NCBI RefSeq assembly: GCF_947503875.1
Contig: NZ_CANNFH010000001.1
Span: 372,001-436,000 of the forward strand
DNA length: 64,000 nucleotides
DNA from: an uncultured Polaribacter sp.
Lineage (GTDB): Bacteria; Bacteroidota; Bacteroidia; Flavobacteriales; Flavobacteriaceae
Direction: 5' to 3'
Made by a program: the position numbers and the translations under genes. How positions within the stretch are numbered: position 1 is the first letter of the stretch; the number at the start of each line of letters is the position of its first letter. Positions 32,741 through 43,042 of this stretch are shown one piece after another. The notes under the pieces are model-generated. The model did no database searches, was not told the DNA's origin, and saw only the letters and a program-made list of their open reading frames with translations.

Positions 32741-33201
32741 ATCGCTTCATTTTTAAGTGAAACAGCTTTGTGTATTGCTTTTCTAATCCTAGTGTAGGTG
32801 CCACATCTACAAATATTAGCACTCATAAAAGTATCAATATCTTTATCAGTTGGTTTTTCTATGGTATTTAAAAGTGCGGTTGCAGCAATTAATTGTCCAG
32901 ATTGGCAATAACCACATTGGGGCACATTTCCATCATCCCAAGCCTTTCTTAAATATTCTAAATTTTTAGAAGTACCTTCTATGGTTAAAATTTCTTTATC
33001 AATAACTTCTTCCAAAGAAATACTGCAAGATTTGGTTAGTTTTCCGTTAACTAAAACAGAGCAGGCACCACATTGTGCAACACCACAGCCAAATTTTGTA
33101 CCTGTTAAACCCACAAAATCACGAATTGCCCAAAGTAATGGCATCTCTTTTTCTGCTACTATTTCGTAAGCTTTATTATTGATAGTTATATTAATTTTCA
33201 C
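32737..33201 (-). CDS. [2Fe-2S] subunit of the molybdenum hydroxylase (IorA-like)
   Basis: A 154-residue protein with two iron-sulfur clusters: plant-type ligands 'CGVAQCGACSVLVNGK' and, in the C-terminal helical domain, 'QCGYCQSGQ' and 'ICRCGTY'. All eight cysteines are visible. It starts with GTG at 33201 and overlaps the large-subunit gene by 4 bp, so the two are translationally coupled. No signal peptide is seen; it is presumably carried out with the twin-arginine large subunit. It passes electrons from Moco to an external acceptor. Confidence 0.93.
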   Translation of the reverse strand: MKINITINNKAYEIVAEKEMPLLWAIRDFVGLTGTKFGCGVAQCGACSVLVNGKLTKSCSISLEEVIDKEILTIEGTSKNLEYLRKAWDDGNVPQCGYCQSGQLIAATALLNTIEKPTDKDIDTFMSANICRCGTYTRIRKAIHKAVSLKNEAI

Positions 33202-33305
33202 GACTAAAAATTTAGAAATACAAGTTACGAATAAAAAAAAAATTAAGAAATCTTTTTAACCTTTTAACATAAATTAGAATTAATTTAGATATTCATAAAT
33301 CAATA

Positions 33306-34175
33306 ATGAAAAAACTTAAAAGTATTCAATTTAAAGTAGCTAGTCCTTTTGTAAATATGGGGCCAATAAAATTACGACAGCCATTGCCAACTCAAGGCAT
33401 AGAAAACGTAGATCCCTTTTTATTATTGCATCATTATGGGCCTTATGCCATTTCAGAATTTAACAATCCGTTTGATTTAGGCCCACATCCACACAGAGGT
33501 TTTGAGCCTATAACCTTACTTTTTAAAGGCGAACAATTGCACAGAGATTCTTTGGGCAATGAAATGGTTGTAAAAGAAGGTGGCGTACAATGGACAACAG
33601 CAGGAAGAGGAATTATACATGCAGAAGCACCTACAAAGGAATTTGTAAAAAAAGGAGGCGATTTAGAAGGCATACAATTGTGGTTAAATTTACCCGCTAA
33701 AAATAAAATGATGCCACCAAACTATCAGCATTTAGAAGACGAACAAATTCCTAAGCTTTTTTCTGACAATCAGAAATTTCAATTAAATATTATTGCAGGA
33801 CAGCAACAAGAAATATTTGGTAAAATTCAAACCCAAACTGCCGTAAATGTTTTTACTGCTAAAGCAGATGAAAATGGCGAAATGGAAATTGAAATACCAG
33901 AAAATCATCAATCTTTAGTGTACCTTTTAGAAGGCGAAATTGAAGTGAATAAAACCGATAAATTAAAGAAAGGAAAGCAGCAAATGTTGGTTTTTAATCA
34001 AGACGGAAATACAATTCATGTAAAAGCAATAGAAAAAGCATCAATTTTAATTTTATCAGGAGCACCAATCAACGAAAAAGTTACACAATATGGTCCTTAT
34101 GTAATGAACACGCAAACCGAAATTTTAGAAGCAATGCGAGATTATCAAGCAGGAAAAATGGGGTATTTGTATTAA
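33306..34175 (+). CDS. pirin-family protein (long form)
   Basis: A 289-residue bicupin with pirin hallmarks: 'FLLLHHYGPY', 'PHPHRGFEPITLLF' (metal-binding His in the first cupin), 'HRDSLGNEMVV', 'TAGRGIIHAEAP' and a C-terminal pirin_C region. Bacterial pirins bind Fe and some have quercetinase activity. It is divergent from the molybdenum hydroxylase operon, and its stop codon abuts the dispersed repeat at 34174. A second, shorter pirin lies 260 bp on. The physiological role is not known. Confidence 0.9.
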   Translation: MKKLKSIQFKVASPFVNMGPIKLRQPLPTQGIENVDPFLLLHHYGPYAISEFNNPFDLGPHPHRGFEPITLLFKGEQLHRDSLGNEMVVKEGGVQWTTAGRGIIHAEAPTKEFVKKGGDLEGIQLWLNLPAKNKMMPPNYQHLEDEQIPKLFSDNQKFQLNIIAGQQQEIFGKIQTQTAVNVFTAKADENGEMEIEIPENHQSLVYLLEGEIEVNKTDKLKKGKQQMLVFNQDGNTIHVKAIEKASILILSGAPINEKVTQYGPYVMNTQTEILEAMRDYQAGKMGYLY

Positions 34176-34305
34176 TATTTGGGCGTTCCTTTATCCTGAA
34201 AACGTTCAGGACCAAGGGCGTGCTTTCCATTATATCTTTTTTCTAAAACCCTGAAGAAAATTCAGGGTCTCATAAAAAAGGATGCCATTGCAATCACTAA
34301 CGCAA
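34174..34305 (+). repeat. modular dispersed repeat, copy A
   Basis: The conserved blocks, in order: AATATTTGGGCG (34174-34185); a variable hairpin TCCTGAA/TTCAGGA (34195-34212); GCTTTCCATTATATC then a T-run (34222-34242); a variable hairpin ACCCTGAA/TTCAGGGT (34248-34268); AAAAAAGGATGCCATTGCAA then TC and CTAACGCAA (34274-34305). It begins in the stop codon of the upstream pirin gene. Copies B and C share the blocks but have different hairpins. Confidence 0.85.
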
Positions 34306-34397
34306 AAGCTAAGCAATTTAAAACATAACTTTAGGTATTTTAAAATAGCATACAAATCAACCTAACAATTTATAAATAATAGTTATAACAAAATGAG

Positions 34398-34418
34398 ACC
34401 CTGAAACGAGTGCAGGGT
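34398..34418. repeat. isolated ACCCTG/CAGGGT hairpin
   Basis: Arms ACCCTG (34398-34403) and CAGGGT (34413-34418) around a nine-base loop, 17 bp before the second pirin gene. The arms match the variable hairpin of repeat copy A, 130 bp upstream. Confidence 0.5.
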
Positions 34419-34434
34419 TGTAAATAAGTTTACA

Positions 34435-35142
34435 ATGAAAAAAACAATTCACAAAGCAAACACAAGAGGATTAGCAAATCACGGTTGGTTAAAATCGTAT
34501 CATACGTTTAGTTTTGCAAGATATCAAAATCCAGAACGTATGAATTTTGGTATGCTACGTGTTTTAAACGACGATTTAGTGCAACCAAATATGGGTTTTG
34601 GCACGCATCCGCATAAAAATATGGAAATTATTTCGATACCAATTTCTGGCGCACTTTCTCATAAAGATAGTATGGGAAATAAACGAGCGATAGAAGTTGG
34701 AGAAGTGCAAGTTATGAGTGCAGGAACAGGTGTAACACATTCAGAATTTAACGATTCTAAAACAGAGCCTACCAATTTTTTACAACTATGGATTTTCCCA
34801 GAACAAGATGATGTAGCACCATATTATAATCAAAAAAAATTTCCTGTAGAAGACAGGAAAAATAAATTTCAAACGGTAGTTGCTCCAAGAGATAAACAAA
34901 TAAAGGGTGCTTTGCCAATTCATCAACAAGCCTATATTTCTTTAATTGATTTAGATGAAAATTTTGAAATAGATTATGAATTGAAAAATGGAGCTTATTT
35001 CTTTTTAATTGAAGGAGCAGTTCTGGTGGCAGACGAAAAATTAGAAGAAAGAGATGCAGTAGGAATTGAAGACGTTGAAAAAGTAATTGTAAAAGCTACT
35101 AAAAACAGTAAATTATTGGTAGTTGATGTTCCTATGATTTAG
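34435..35142 (+). CDS. pirin-family protein (short, YhaK/quercetinase-like)
   Basis: A 235-residue pirin: 'GWLKSYHTFSFARYQNPERM' near the start, then 'THPHKNMEIISIPISG', 'HKDSMGN' and 'AGTGVTHSEFN' providing the His/Glu metal site. The second cupin is degenerate, as usual. It differs from the longer pirin at 33306-34175 and belongs to the YhhW-type subgroup, some members of which oxidise quercetin. It is separated from that gene by repeat material and ends at the terminator 35167-35209. Confidence 0.9.
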   Translation: MKKTIHKANTRGLANHGWLKSYHTFSFARYQNPERMNFGMLRVLNDDLVQPNMGFGTHPHKNMEIISIPISGALSHKDSMGNKRAIEVGEVQVMSAGTGVTHSEFNDSKTEPTNFLQLWIFPEQDDVAPYYNQKKFPVEDRKNKFQTVVAPRDKQIKGALPIHQQAYISLIDLDENFEIDYELKNGAYFFLIEGAVLVADEKLEERDAVGIEDVEKVIVKATKNSKLLVVDVPMI

Positions 35143-35166
35143 CATTTATCACTTGACAATCAATTT

Positions 35167-35209
35167 AGCCATAAGTTTTAGCTTTTTAATTAAGCTAAGA
35201 TTTATGGCT
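35167..35209 (+). terminator. terminator after the short pirin gene
   Basis: A two-part hairpin: outer arms AGCCATAA (35167-35174) and TTATGGCT (35202-35209), inner arms TTAGCTT (35178-35184) and AAGCTAA (35192-35198), then six T. Confidence 0.8.
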
Positions 35210-35325
35210 TTTTTAATCTCAAAAAATAAGGTTACCTTGCAAATTGCTATGCATGCATAGTAAATTAGTTTTCTTGGTAAACTTATATTAAGAAATATTT
35301 TCAATTCTATCTTAAAAACCCGTAA

Positions 35326-37356
<2,031 letters not shown>

Positions 37357-37365
37357 TAGTTTAAC

Positions 37366-37373
37366 TATTTTTG
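37366..37373 (+). promoter_or_regulatory. -7 box of the 37392 gene
   Basis: TATTTTTG (TAnnTTTG), 18 bases before the ATG at 37392 and just after the FadH-like stop codon. Confidence 0.5.
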
Positions 37374-37391
37374 TAACTTAAATTTAATAAA

Positions 37392-37949
37392 ATGAGAAAC
37401 TATTTATTTCTACTGATACTTTTTGTTGTTTCTACAATAAATGGGCAACAACAACCAGAATTACCAAAATACAATGCAAAAAACGCAGCAAAACTATTTT
37501 ATTACAATTTAACAGAGGCTCCTGAGAAAATAAAAGTTAAAAAAAAGGCCTTAAAAAGCAAAACAGTGGCTGCCTTAAGAAACTACAACAATAAAATTAA
37601 AAAGATATCTTTTTTAAATACGCCTAAACTTACAGAATTAGAGGTAACCATAAATACTTTAGGGAAACAATTATATTCCGATAGAGATTTAGCCGAGAAT
37701 ATTAAAGAAAGAGTAGAAAAACTAATTTTACCGCTTAGAGATAGTGTAAATAGTTATGAAACTACTTTAAACGATACTTTACAAACTTTTTTATCTAAAA
37801 AGCAATTTAAAAAATGGTTGAAATACCAAAAAGCAGAAAAAAGAAAGCTGCTACCACAAAGACCTAAACGTCCAAACCAAGGTACAGCACCACCTTCTAA
37901 CATAGGCAGAGGAGGCAGAGGTCTTGGTGGTAGAGGTAGAGGATTCTAA
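37392..37949 (+). CDS. secreted basic protein with Arg-Gly-rich tail
   Basis: A 185-residue protein with a signal peptide (about 1-18, ending 'TINGQ'). A Lys-rich helical middle ('KKQFKKWLKYQKAEKRKLLP') resembles the helical Spy/CpxP-type envelope proteins of flavobacteria, where a 'LTxxQ..KW..YQ' pattern recurs. The C-terminus is disordered and rich in Pro, then Arg/Gly ('GRGGRGLGGRGRGF'). Its function is unknown; an envelope-stress or metal-responsive chaperone is one possibility by similarity of layout only. Confidence 0.75.
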   Translation: MRNYLFLLILFVVSTINGQQQPELPKYNAKNAAKLFYYNLTEAPEKIKVKKKALKSKTVAALRNYNNKIKKISFLNTPKLTELEVTINTLGKQLYSDRDLAENIKERVEKLILPLRDSVNSYETTLNDTLQTFLSKKQFKKWLKYQKAEKRKLLPQRPKRPNQGTAPPSNIGRGGRGLGGRGRGF

Positions 37950-38045
37950 AAATGATTTTTATCTTTATATAGTCTTATCAAATCTTTTTTGAGAACCTTG
38001 ATATTTTAACGATATTTGCGCACTTAACAAAACTACTAGTACATT

Positions 38046-38228
38046 ATGGGAATGAATAAAAATACAGTGCTTGCTTGGGCAACTTTTATTATGATATCTG
38101 TGGGTGTTGCACTTATTTGCTTAGGTGCTTTTAAATATCAAGAAGTAGCTGGGTATGGTTTTGCATCTGTAGGTGTTGGCTTTTTTGCAATTGCATGGGT
38201 TTTTAATGCATTAAAAGGTAGGGTTTAA
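38046..38228 (+). CDS. CAL67264-family small membrane protein
   Basis: A 60-residue protein with two membrane helices (about 9-28 and 34-54): 'AWATFIMISVGVALICLGAF' and 'GFASVGVGFFAIAWVFNALK'. It closely matches what I recall of the CAL67264 family, restricted to flavobacteria and commonly just upstream of ettA, as here (45 bp). An alternative start is the second Met at 38052. No function is known. Confidence 0.85.
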   Translation: MGMNKNTVLAWATFIMISVGVALICLGAFKYQEVAGYGFASVGVGFFAIAWVFNALKGRV

Positions 38229-38273
38229 AAAGTTTAATATTCGTTTTAAAAAATAGATTTAAAATTATAAAAG

Positions 38274-39965
38274 ATGAGTGACGATAAGAAGGTGATTTTT
38301 TCTATGAATAAGGTTTCTAAAACCTATCAATCAACAGGAAAACAGGTTTTAAAAGATATTTATTTAAGTTTCTTTTACGGAGCTAAAATTGGTATTTTAG
38401 GTTTAAATGGCTCTGGTAAATCTACGCTTTTAAAGATTATTGCAGGCGTAGAAAAGAATTTTCAAGGAGAAGTAACGTTCTCTCCTGGTTATAAAGTTGG
38501 TTATTTAGAGCAAGAACCACAATTAGATCCAGAAAAAACAGTTTTAGAGGTTGTAAAAGAAGGGGTTGCAGAAACAGTTGCCATTTTAGATGAATACAAC
38601 AAAATAAACGACATGTTTGGTTTAGAAGAAGTGTATTCTGATGCTGATAAAATGGAAAAACTAATGAATCAGCAGGCAGAATTGCAAGATAAAATTGATG
38701 CTGCCAATGCTTGGGAATTAGATACAAAACTAGAAATTGCTATGGATGCATTGCGCACACCAGATTCTGATAAAAAAGTAGGTGTACTTTCTGGAGGTGA
38801 AAAAAGACGTGTTGCTCTGTGTAGACTGCTTTTACAAGAGCCAGAAATTTTATTATTAGATGAGCCAACAAACCATTTAGATGCAGAATCTGTACATTGG
38901 TTAGAACATCATTTAGCTCAATATAAAGGAACTGTAATTGCAGTAACGCATGATAGGTATTTCTTAGATAACGTTGCAGGTTGGATTTTAGAGTTGGATA
39001 GAGGAGAAGGCATTCCTTGGAAAGGAAATTACTCTTCTTGGTTAGACCAAAAATCGAATAGAATGGCGCAAGAAAGTAAAACAGCTTCTAAACGTCAAAA
39101 AACCTTAGAAAGAGAATTAGATTGGGTAAGACAAGGTGCAAAAGGAAGACAAACCAAGCAAAAAGCCCGTTTAAAGAATTACGATAAATTAATGAGTCAA
39201 GACCAAAAAGTGGTCGATGAGAAATTAGAAATTTATATTCCAAATGGCCCACGTTTAGGAACAAATGTAATAGAAGCAACCAGCGTTTCTAAGGCTTTTG
39301 ATGATAAAATTTTATATGAAAACTTAGCCTTTAATCTTCCGCAAGCGGGAATAGTAGGTATTATTGGACCAAATGGTGCTGGTAAGACTACTATTTTTAA
39401 AATGATAATGGGAGAAGAGCAACCAGATGGAGGTACTTTTAATGTGGGAGAAACTGCAAAAATTGCTTACGTAGATCAGGCACATTCAGATATTAATCCA
39501 GATAAAACTATTTGGGAAAACTTTTCTGATGGACAAGATTTGGTAATGATGGGAGGAAAACAAGTAAATTCTCGTGCCTATTTAAGTCGTTTTAATTTTT
39601 CTGGAAGCGAACAAAATAAAAAAGTAAGTACACTTTCTGGTGGAGAGAGAAACCGTTTACACTTGGCCATGACTTTAAAAGAAGAGGGTAATGTTTTGCT
39701 TTTAGATGAGCCAACAAATGATTTAGATGTAAATACATTAAGAGCATTAGAAGAAGGTTTAGAAAACTTTGCAGGTTGTGCAGTTGTAATTAGTCACGAT
39801 AGGTGGTTCTTAGATAGAGTGTGTACACATATTTTGGCTTTTGAAGGCAATAGTGAAGTATATTTCTTTGAAGGATCTTTCTCTGATTACGAAGAAAATA
39901 AGAAAAAACGTTTGGGTGGAGATTTAATGCCAAAGCGAATTAAATACAAAAAATTAATAAGATAA
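38274..39965 (+). CDS. ettA: energy-dependent translational throttle ABC-F protein
   Basis: A 563-residue ABC-F ATPase with two nucleotide domains and no membrane part. It has Walker A 'GLNGSGKST' and 'GPNGAGKTT', signatures 'LSGGEKRRVALCRLL' and 'LSGGERNRLHLAMTL', and Walker B 'LLLDEPTNHLD' and 'LLLDEPTNDLD'. Between them is the Lys/Arg-rich P-site tRNA interaction motif ('ERELDWVRQGAKGRQTKQKA'). The length and linker match EttA, which binds the ribosomal E site and gates elongation by ATP level. It is followed by a strong terminator. Confidence 0.96.
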   Translation: MSDDKKVIFSMNKVSKTYQSTGKQVLKDIYLSFFYGAKIGILGLNGSGKSTLLKIIAGVEKNFQGEVTFSPGYKVGYLEQEPQLDPEKTVLEVVKEGVAETVAILDEYNKINDMFGLEEVYSDADKMEKLMNQQAELQDKIDAANAWELDTKLEIAMDALRTPDSDKKVGVLSGGEKRRVALCRLLLQEPEILLLDEPTNHLDAESVHWLEHHLAQYKGTVIAVTHDRYFLDNVAGWILELDRGEGIPWKGNYSSWLDQKSNRMAQESKTASKRQKTLERELDWVRQGAKGRQTKQKARLKNYDKLMSQDQKVVDEKLEIYIPNGPRLGTNVIEATSVSKAFDDKILYENLAFNLPQAGIVGIIGPNGAGKTTIFKMIMGEEQPDGGTFNVGETAKIAYVDQAHSDINPDKTIWENFSDGQDLVMMGGKQVNSRAYLSRFNFSGSEQNKKVSTLSGGERNRLHLAMTLKEEGNVLLLDEPTNDLDVNTLRALEEGLENFAGCAVVISHDRWFLDRVCTHILAFEGNSEVYFFEGSFSDYEENKKKRLGGDLMPKRIKYKKLIR

Positions 39966-39977
39966 TCTTATATTTTA

Positions 39978-40009
39978 AAAAGCCTCATTTTTTACAAAAT
40001 GAGGCTTTT
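39978..40009. terminator. terminator of ettA
   Basis: Perfect 14-bp arms (39978-39991 and 39996-40009) with a TTAC loop; A-rich on the left and T-rich on the right, so possibly bidirectional with the gene ending at 40111. Confidence 0.9.
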
Positions 40010-40110
40010 AACTTTCCCTTTAAATTAGCAATATATAAATCAAAAATTCAAAATAATAGTGCAAAACTAATTAAATATCTGTTTTAATTTATAGGTATAA
40101 ATACCTGTTT

Positions 40111-41091
40111 TTAGTTTGCTCTCCTTCTTTTCACTACTTCTTTTGTTTTATTTTTTCTTAAAGAATTTGCTTTTATACCTCTGTTTTCTGTCAAACCTTT
40201 TCTTTTTACAGAAGGCTTTCTGTTTAAATCAGCATTTCTTCTCGAGTTTACAGTATTTGCTTTTCTAATATTCTTGTTTCTAGAGTTAGCTATAGTTCTA
40301 TTTCTCTTATTTTCTTTGACGTTATTTTTACGTACATCTGCATTTCTTCTAATAGAATTACTACTATTTCTTTTTGTAGTTCTTGCGTTATCAACTCCTC
40401 TTCTATAGGTATTATTTCTATTTCTTTTAATCCTGTTGTTATTCGCATTTAGGTTTGATGGTTTTCTTCTTCTTAAAATTTCTCTATTATTTCCATTTCC
40501 ACCTTTTCTATTTGCTCTGTAGTAAAAGTACCTATGGTCTTCTCTAAATCTAGTGTAGTTTCTTCTAAAATTTGGTCTATTAAAAAAGTTATCATTAAAA
40601 TTAAAGATTCTACCTACGTTTACATTTACGTTAACTCCATTAAAGTTGTGAAAATATCCACGTACATCTCCATTAAAAAAAGGATTTCCCCATCTATCAT
40701 AATTTACAAATAAATTACCTACATTAGTTAACCTGTTTCCAAAATAACGCATGTGTATGTTGCCAATTCTAAAGACATTACCTCTAATATTATAACGTAT
40801 TAGAGTATTTCCAATTCTGTTTATTCTGCCTCTAAAGTCTCTAAAAACTCTGGTATTGTTGTGGTTTATTCTAAAACCGTTTCTAGTATAAAACGTATTG
40901 TTTAATCTTGTATCAAAGTCAAAGTCTCCATTTACAAATACAAAAAATTCTATTCCGTTTTCAATAAAGTTAATTGCATTTTCATAAGCATAAATACCCC
41001 TATTGTTGTTTGGTAAATAATTGCCGTTTTTGGCTTCAACAGTAGAAACCATCAAGAACATTCCTAATAATACAAGTATACCTTTTTTCAT
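40111..41091 (-). CDS. secreted Asn/Arg-rich protein
   Basis: A 326-residue protein with a signal peptide (1-20, 'FLMVSTVEA'). Residues 30-190 repeat short strand patterns with Asn, Phe and Arg ('GRINRIGNTLIRYNIRGNVF', 'NVGNLFVNYDRWGNPF'), looking like a beta-rich fold of roughly 10-14-residue turns. From about 190 the sequence is low-complexity Asn/Arg/Lys ('NNREILRRRKPSNL', 'KRNRNNTYRRG'), very basic. It could bind nucleic acid, polysaccharide or acidic surfaces outside the cytoplasm. I recognise no named family. It is monocistronic. Confidence 0.75.
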   Translation of the reverse strand: MKKGILVLLGMFLMVSTVEAKNGNYLPNNNRGIYAYENAINFIENGIEFFVFVNGDFDFDTRLNNTFYTRNGFRINHNNTRVFRDFRGRINRIGNTLIRYNIRGNVFRIGNIHMRYFGNRLTNVGNLFVNYDRWGNPFFNGDVRGYFHNFNGVNVNVNVGRIFNFNDNFFNRPNFRRNYTRFREDHRYFYYRANRKGGNGNNREILRRRKPSNLNANNNRIKRNRNNTYRRGVDNARTTKRNSSNSIRRNADVRKNNVKENKRNRTIANSRNKNIRKANTVNSRRNADLNRKPSVKRKGLTENRGIKANSLRKNKTKEVVKRRRAN

Positions 41092-41316
41092 AATATATGG
41101 TTTTAAGGGTTTTGTTTACTCTATTTGCTTTTCAACTTCCGCATTTGTTATATTAATTTCAAAGAGTGTGCCAAAAAATTATAAATTACTTATAATACTT
41201 TAATTTTGAATGTGTTTTTAATAATTAAGTAATTGGTTTTAAGTAATTTATTTATTTTTAAAAGTTGTAAAGTTTTGCTATTTTTAACGACCTTTAAAAA
41301 CAAAAAGTAATTTTTT

Positions 41317-41808
41317 ATGATTGAAGCTATCACACAAAATTTACAGAAAGGTGTAGATTTACTAAAAAATATAACAAACGCACAATATTCAGATCGTTCT
41401 GTAGCACCTTATCAATCTAGTATTGGTTGTCATATGCGTCATGTTTTAGATGTTTTTTCTTGTTTTTTTAACGGTCTTGATAAGAATCACGTAGATTTTT
41501 CTGTTAGAGAAAGAAATGAATGTGCAGAAACACAAACTGAGGCAGGAATTACTTATTTTAAATCGATTATTACCAATTTAGAGAAAATATCACCACAAGA
41601 TTTTGATAAAAAGATTCAGGTAACCGACAATTTAGGATTGGGTAATGAAACAGTTACGTATACAATTGGTGCCGTTTTAATGCAAATGCAAAGTCATGCA
41701 ATACATCATTATGCAACAATTGGCTATTTGGTACATCAATTAAATATCACGCTACCTAAAAATAGTTTTGGTTACAATCCTACCACACCAAATAAAGTTA
41801 ATGCTTAA
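41317..41808 (+). CDS. DinB-fold protein
   Basis: A 163-residue protein of the DinB/YfiT-like four-helix class: 'SSIGCHMRHVLDVFSCFFNG' at the first metal-binding His, and 'MQSHAIHHYATIGYLVHQL' giving the C-terminal H(x)3H pair. DinB-fold proteins are metal-dependent and often transfer bacillithiol or other thiols. The 3' end overlaps the convergent gene at 41798-42796 by 11 bp. The biochemical role is unknown. Confidence 0.85.
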   Translation: MIEAITQNLQKGVDLLKNITNAQYSDRSVAPYQSSIGCHMRHVLDVFSCFFNGLDKNHVDFSVRERNECAETQTEAGITYFKSIITNLEKISPQDFDKKIQVTDNLGLGNETVTYTIGAVLMQMQSHAIHHYATIGYLVHQLNITLPKNSFGYNPTTPNKVNA

Positions 41809-42796
41809 GGTTCTTTAAATAATACGTCGTGTTATTTTGTTTTATGTACATTTCTAAACAGTTTGTAGGATAATCAAAACTATACGGAATTTCTGGATCT
41901 AGACCTTCTTTATCAACAGTAAAACTGCCTTCAAAATCTTTTTTTCCAGACGGCGTGTACCTTGCAATTTTAAAAATAGTATGGTCTAATTGTTCTTCTA
42001 CATGAAACCAGGCACCACTACCAATACCACCTAACCACGTTGCACTATCTAATTCAAACTGAGAGATATTTGGTTCTTCTGTGCCAATTACGTTAAGTTC
42101 GTGATTAAATTTTTTAAAAAAAGTAGCTTTGTATTCTTTTAAAATAGACCTGTTTAGATAAGGTGTAATTTTCTGCTGATATACTTTATAAATTTTATTA
42201 GTAGAAGTAGCTTTAATTACATTACCAATTGGGCTTGGCGTCAAGTAATTAGACTGTTTTAAACTCTTTTTAATTTTAAGATTGGTAGTAGCTGTTATAA
42301 TTGTATCTGTAACAAAACGTGCGCAATTACTGGCATTTTTCAAAAATGTACCATAAGGTATTTCTTTTTTTGCTATAAAATCTGTAATAAAACTTTGTGC
42401 TTTATTGTAATTTATTTCATTATTTACAGTTGCTATTAATCTGCCTTCACCATGAGTTTTTTCTGGGTGTTTTTCTATCCACAGTAAAATTTCTTCTAAA
42501 TTATAGAGCTCATTTTCTTTAAAAACAGCTTTTAAAGGAACGTGTAATTCTACATCCGTTTTCTCAGATCTCACCCGTCCATTTCCATAAGTGGTAATGT
42601 ATCTGCCAAAATCAAAATACTGTATGGTTGGTTCATTTTTTTTAATAAGTAACAAAGCAGCATGGCCTGCTTGTACTGAATGTTTACTACCTATACCAAT
42701 TTTAGACCAAAAACCGCTTAAAATTTCCCAATATGCTGGTCTTACAATGGTGTCTGGGTAAGAAAGCACAACAATTATTCCGTCTGAATTCTGCAT
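41798..42796 (-). CDS. DUF6695-type protein with papain-like core
   Basis: A 332-residue cytoplasmic protein without a signal peptide. It has 'SVQAGHAALLLI' and later 'NCARFVTDTIITATT', a His and Cys arrangement reminiscent of NlpC/P60 or DUF4105-type papain folds, although which residue would be the nucleophile is not certain. The C-terminal part is strand-rich. I recall the family as DUF6695, in flavobacteria next to murQ, as here (murQ, an 80-residue membrane protein, then this gene; gaps of 0-4 bp). A role with cell-wall recycling is inferred only from this context. Confidence 0.65.
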   Translation of the reverse strand: MQNSDGIIVVLSYPDTIVRPAYWEILSGFWSKIGIGSKHSVQAGHAALLLIKKNEPTIQYFDFGRYITTYGNGRVRSEKTDVELHVPLKAVFKENELYNLEEILLWIEKHPEKTHGEGRLIATVNNEINYNKAQSFITDFIAKKEIPYGTFLKNASNCARFVTDTIITATTNLKIKKSLKQSNYLTPSPIGNVIKATSTNKIYKVYQQKITPYLNRSILKEYKATFFKKFNHELNVIGTEEPNISQFELDSATWLGGIGSGAWFHVEEQLDHTIFKIARYTPSGKKDFEGSFTVDKEGLDPEIPYSFDYPTNCLEMYIKQNNTTYYLKNLKH

Positions 42797-42799
42797 TAT

Positions 42800-43042
42800 C
42801 TAACTGTTAAAAATAGCTTTTAGTAAAATTTTAAAGGTTTTAAAAGCAAAGTAAAGGGTAAAGATAATTAGTATTGCAGCCACTACTAAAAGTAGGTAAG
42901 AAACCCATTCTTTTGGTGTGTTTTCAAATTTTTTGAGCGCCTTAAAACTCATAGTTAAGGTCAAAGGAGAGGCAATAAATAACCCTACTAAAATAGCTAA
43001 GTTTTTCAATCCTTTTGCTAATAAAATTGTGTTGGTACTCAT
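42800..43042 (-). CDS. DUF6095-type small membrane protein
   Basis: An 80-residue protein with two membrane helices (about 12-32 and 47-68): 'NLAILVGLFIASPLTLTMSF' and 'WVSYLLLVVAAILIIFTLYF', with a charged loop between. It overlaps the murQ stop by one base and ends 4 bp before the DUF6695-type gene, so all three are co-translated. I recall a flavobacterial family, DUF6095, in this position. Function is unknown. Confidence 0.75.
   Translation of the reverse strand: MSTNTILLAKGLKNLAILVGLFIASPLTLTMSFKALKKFENTPKEWVSYLLLVVAAILIIFTLYFAFKTFKILLKAIFNS

Noticed and set aside
34178..34305. Insertion sequence or MITE at copy A
   Set aside because: No terminal inverted repeats or target-site duplication could be seen, and no transposase is nearby; I call it a structured repeat instead.
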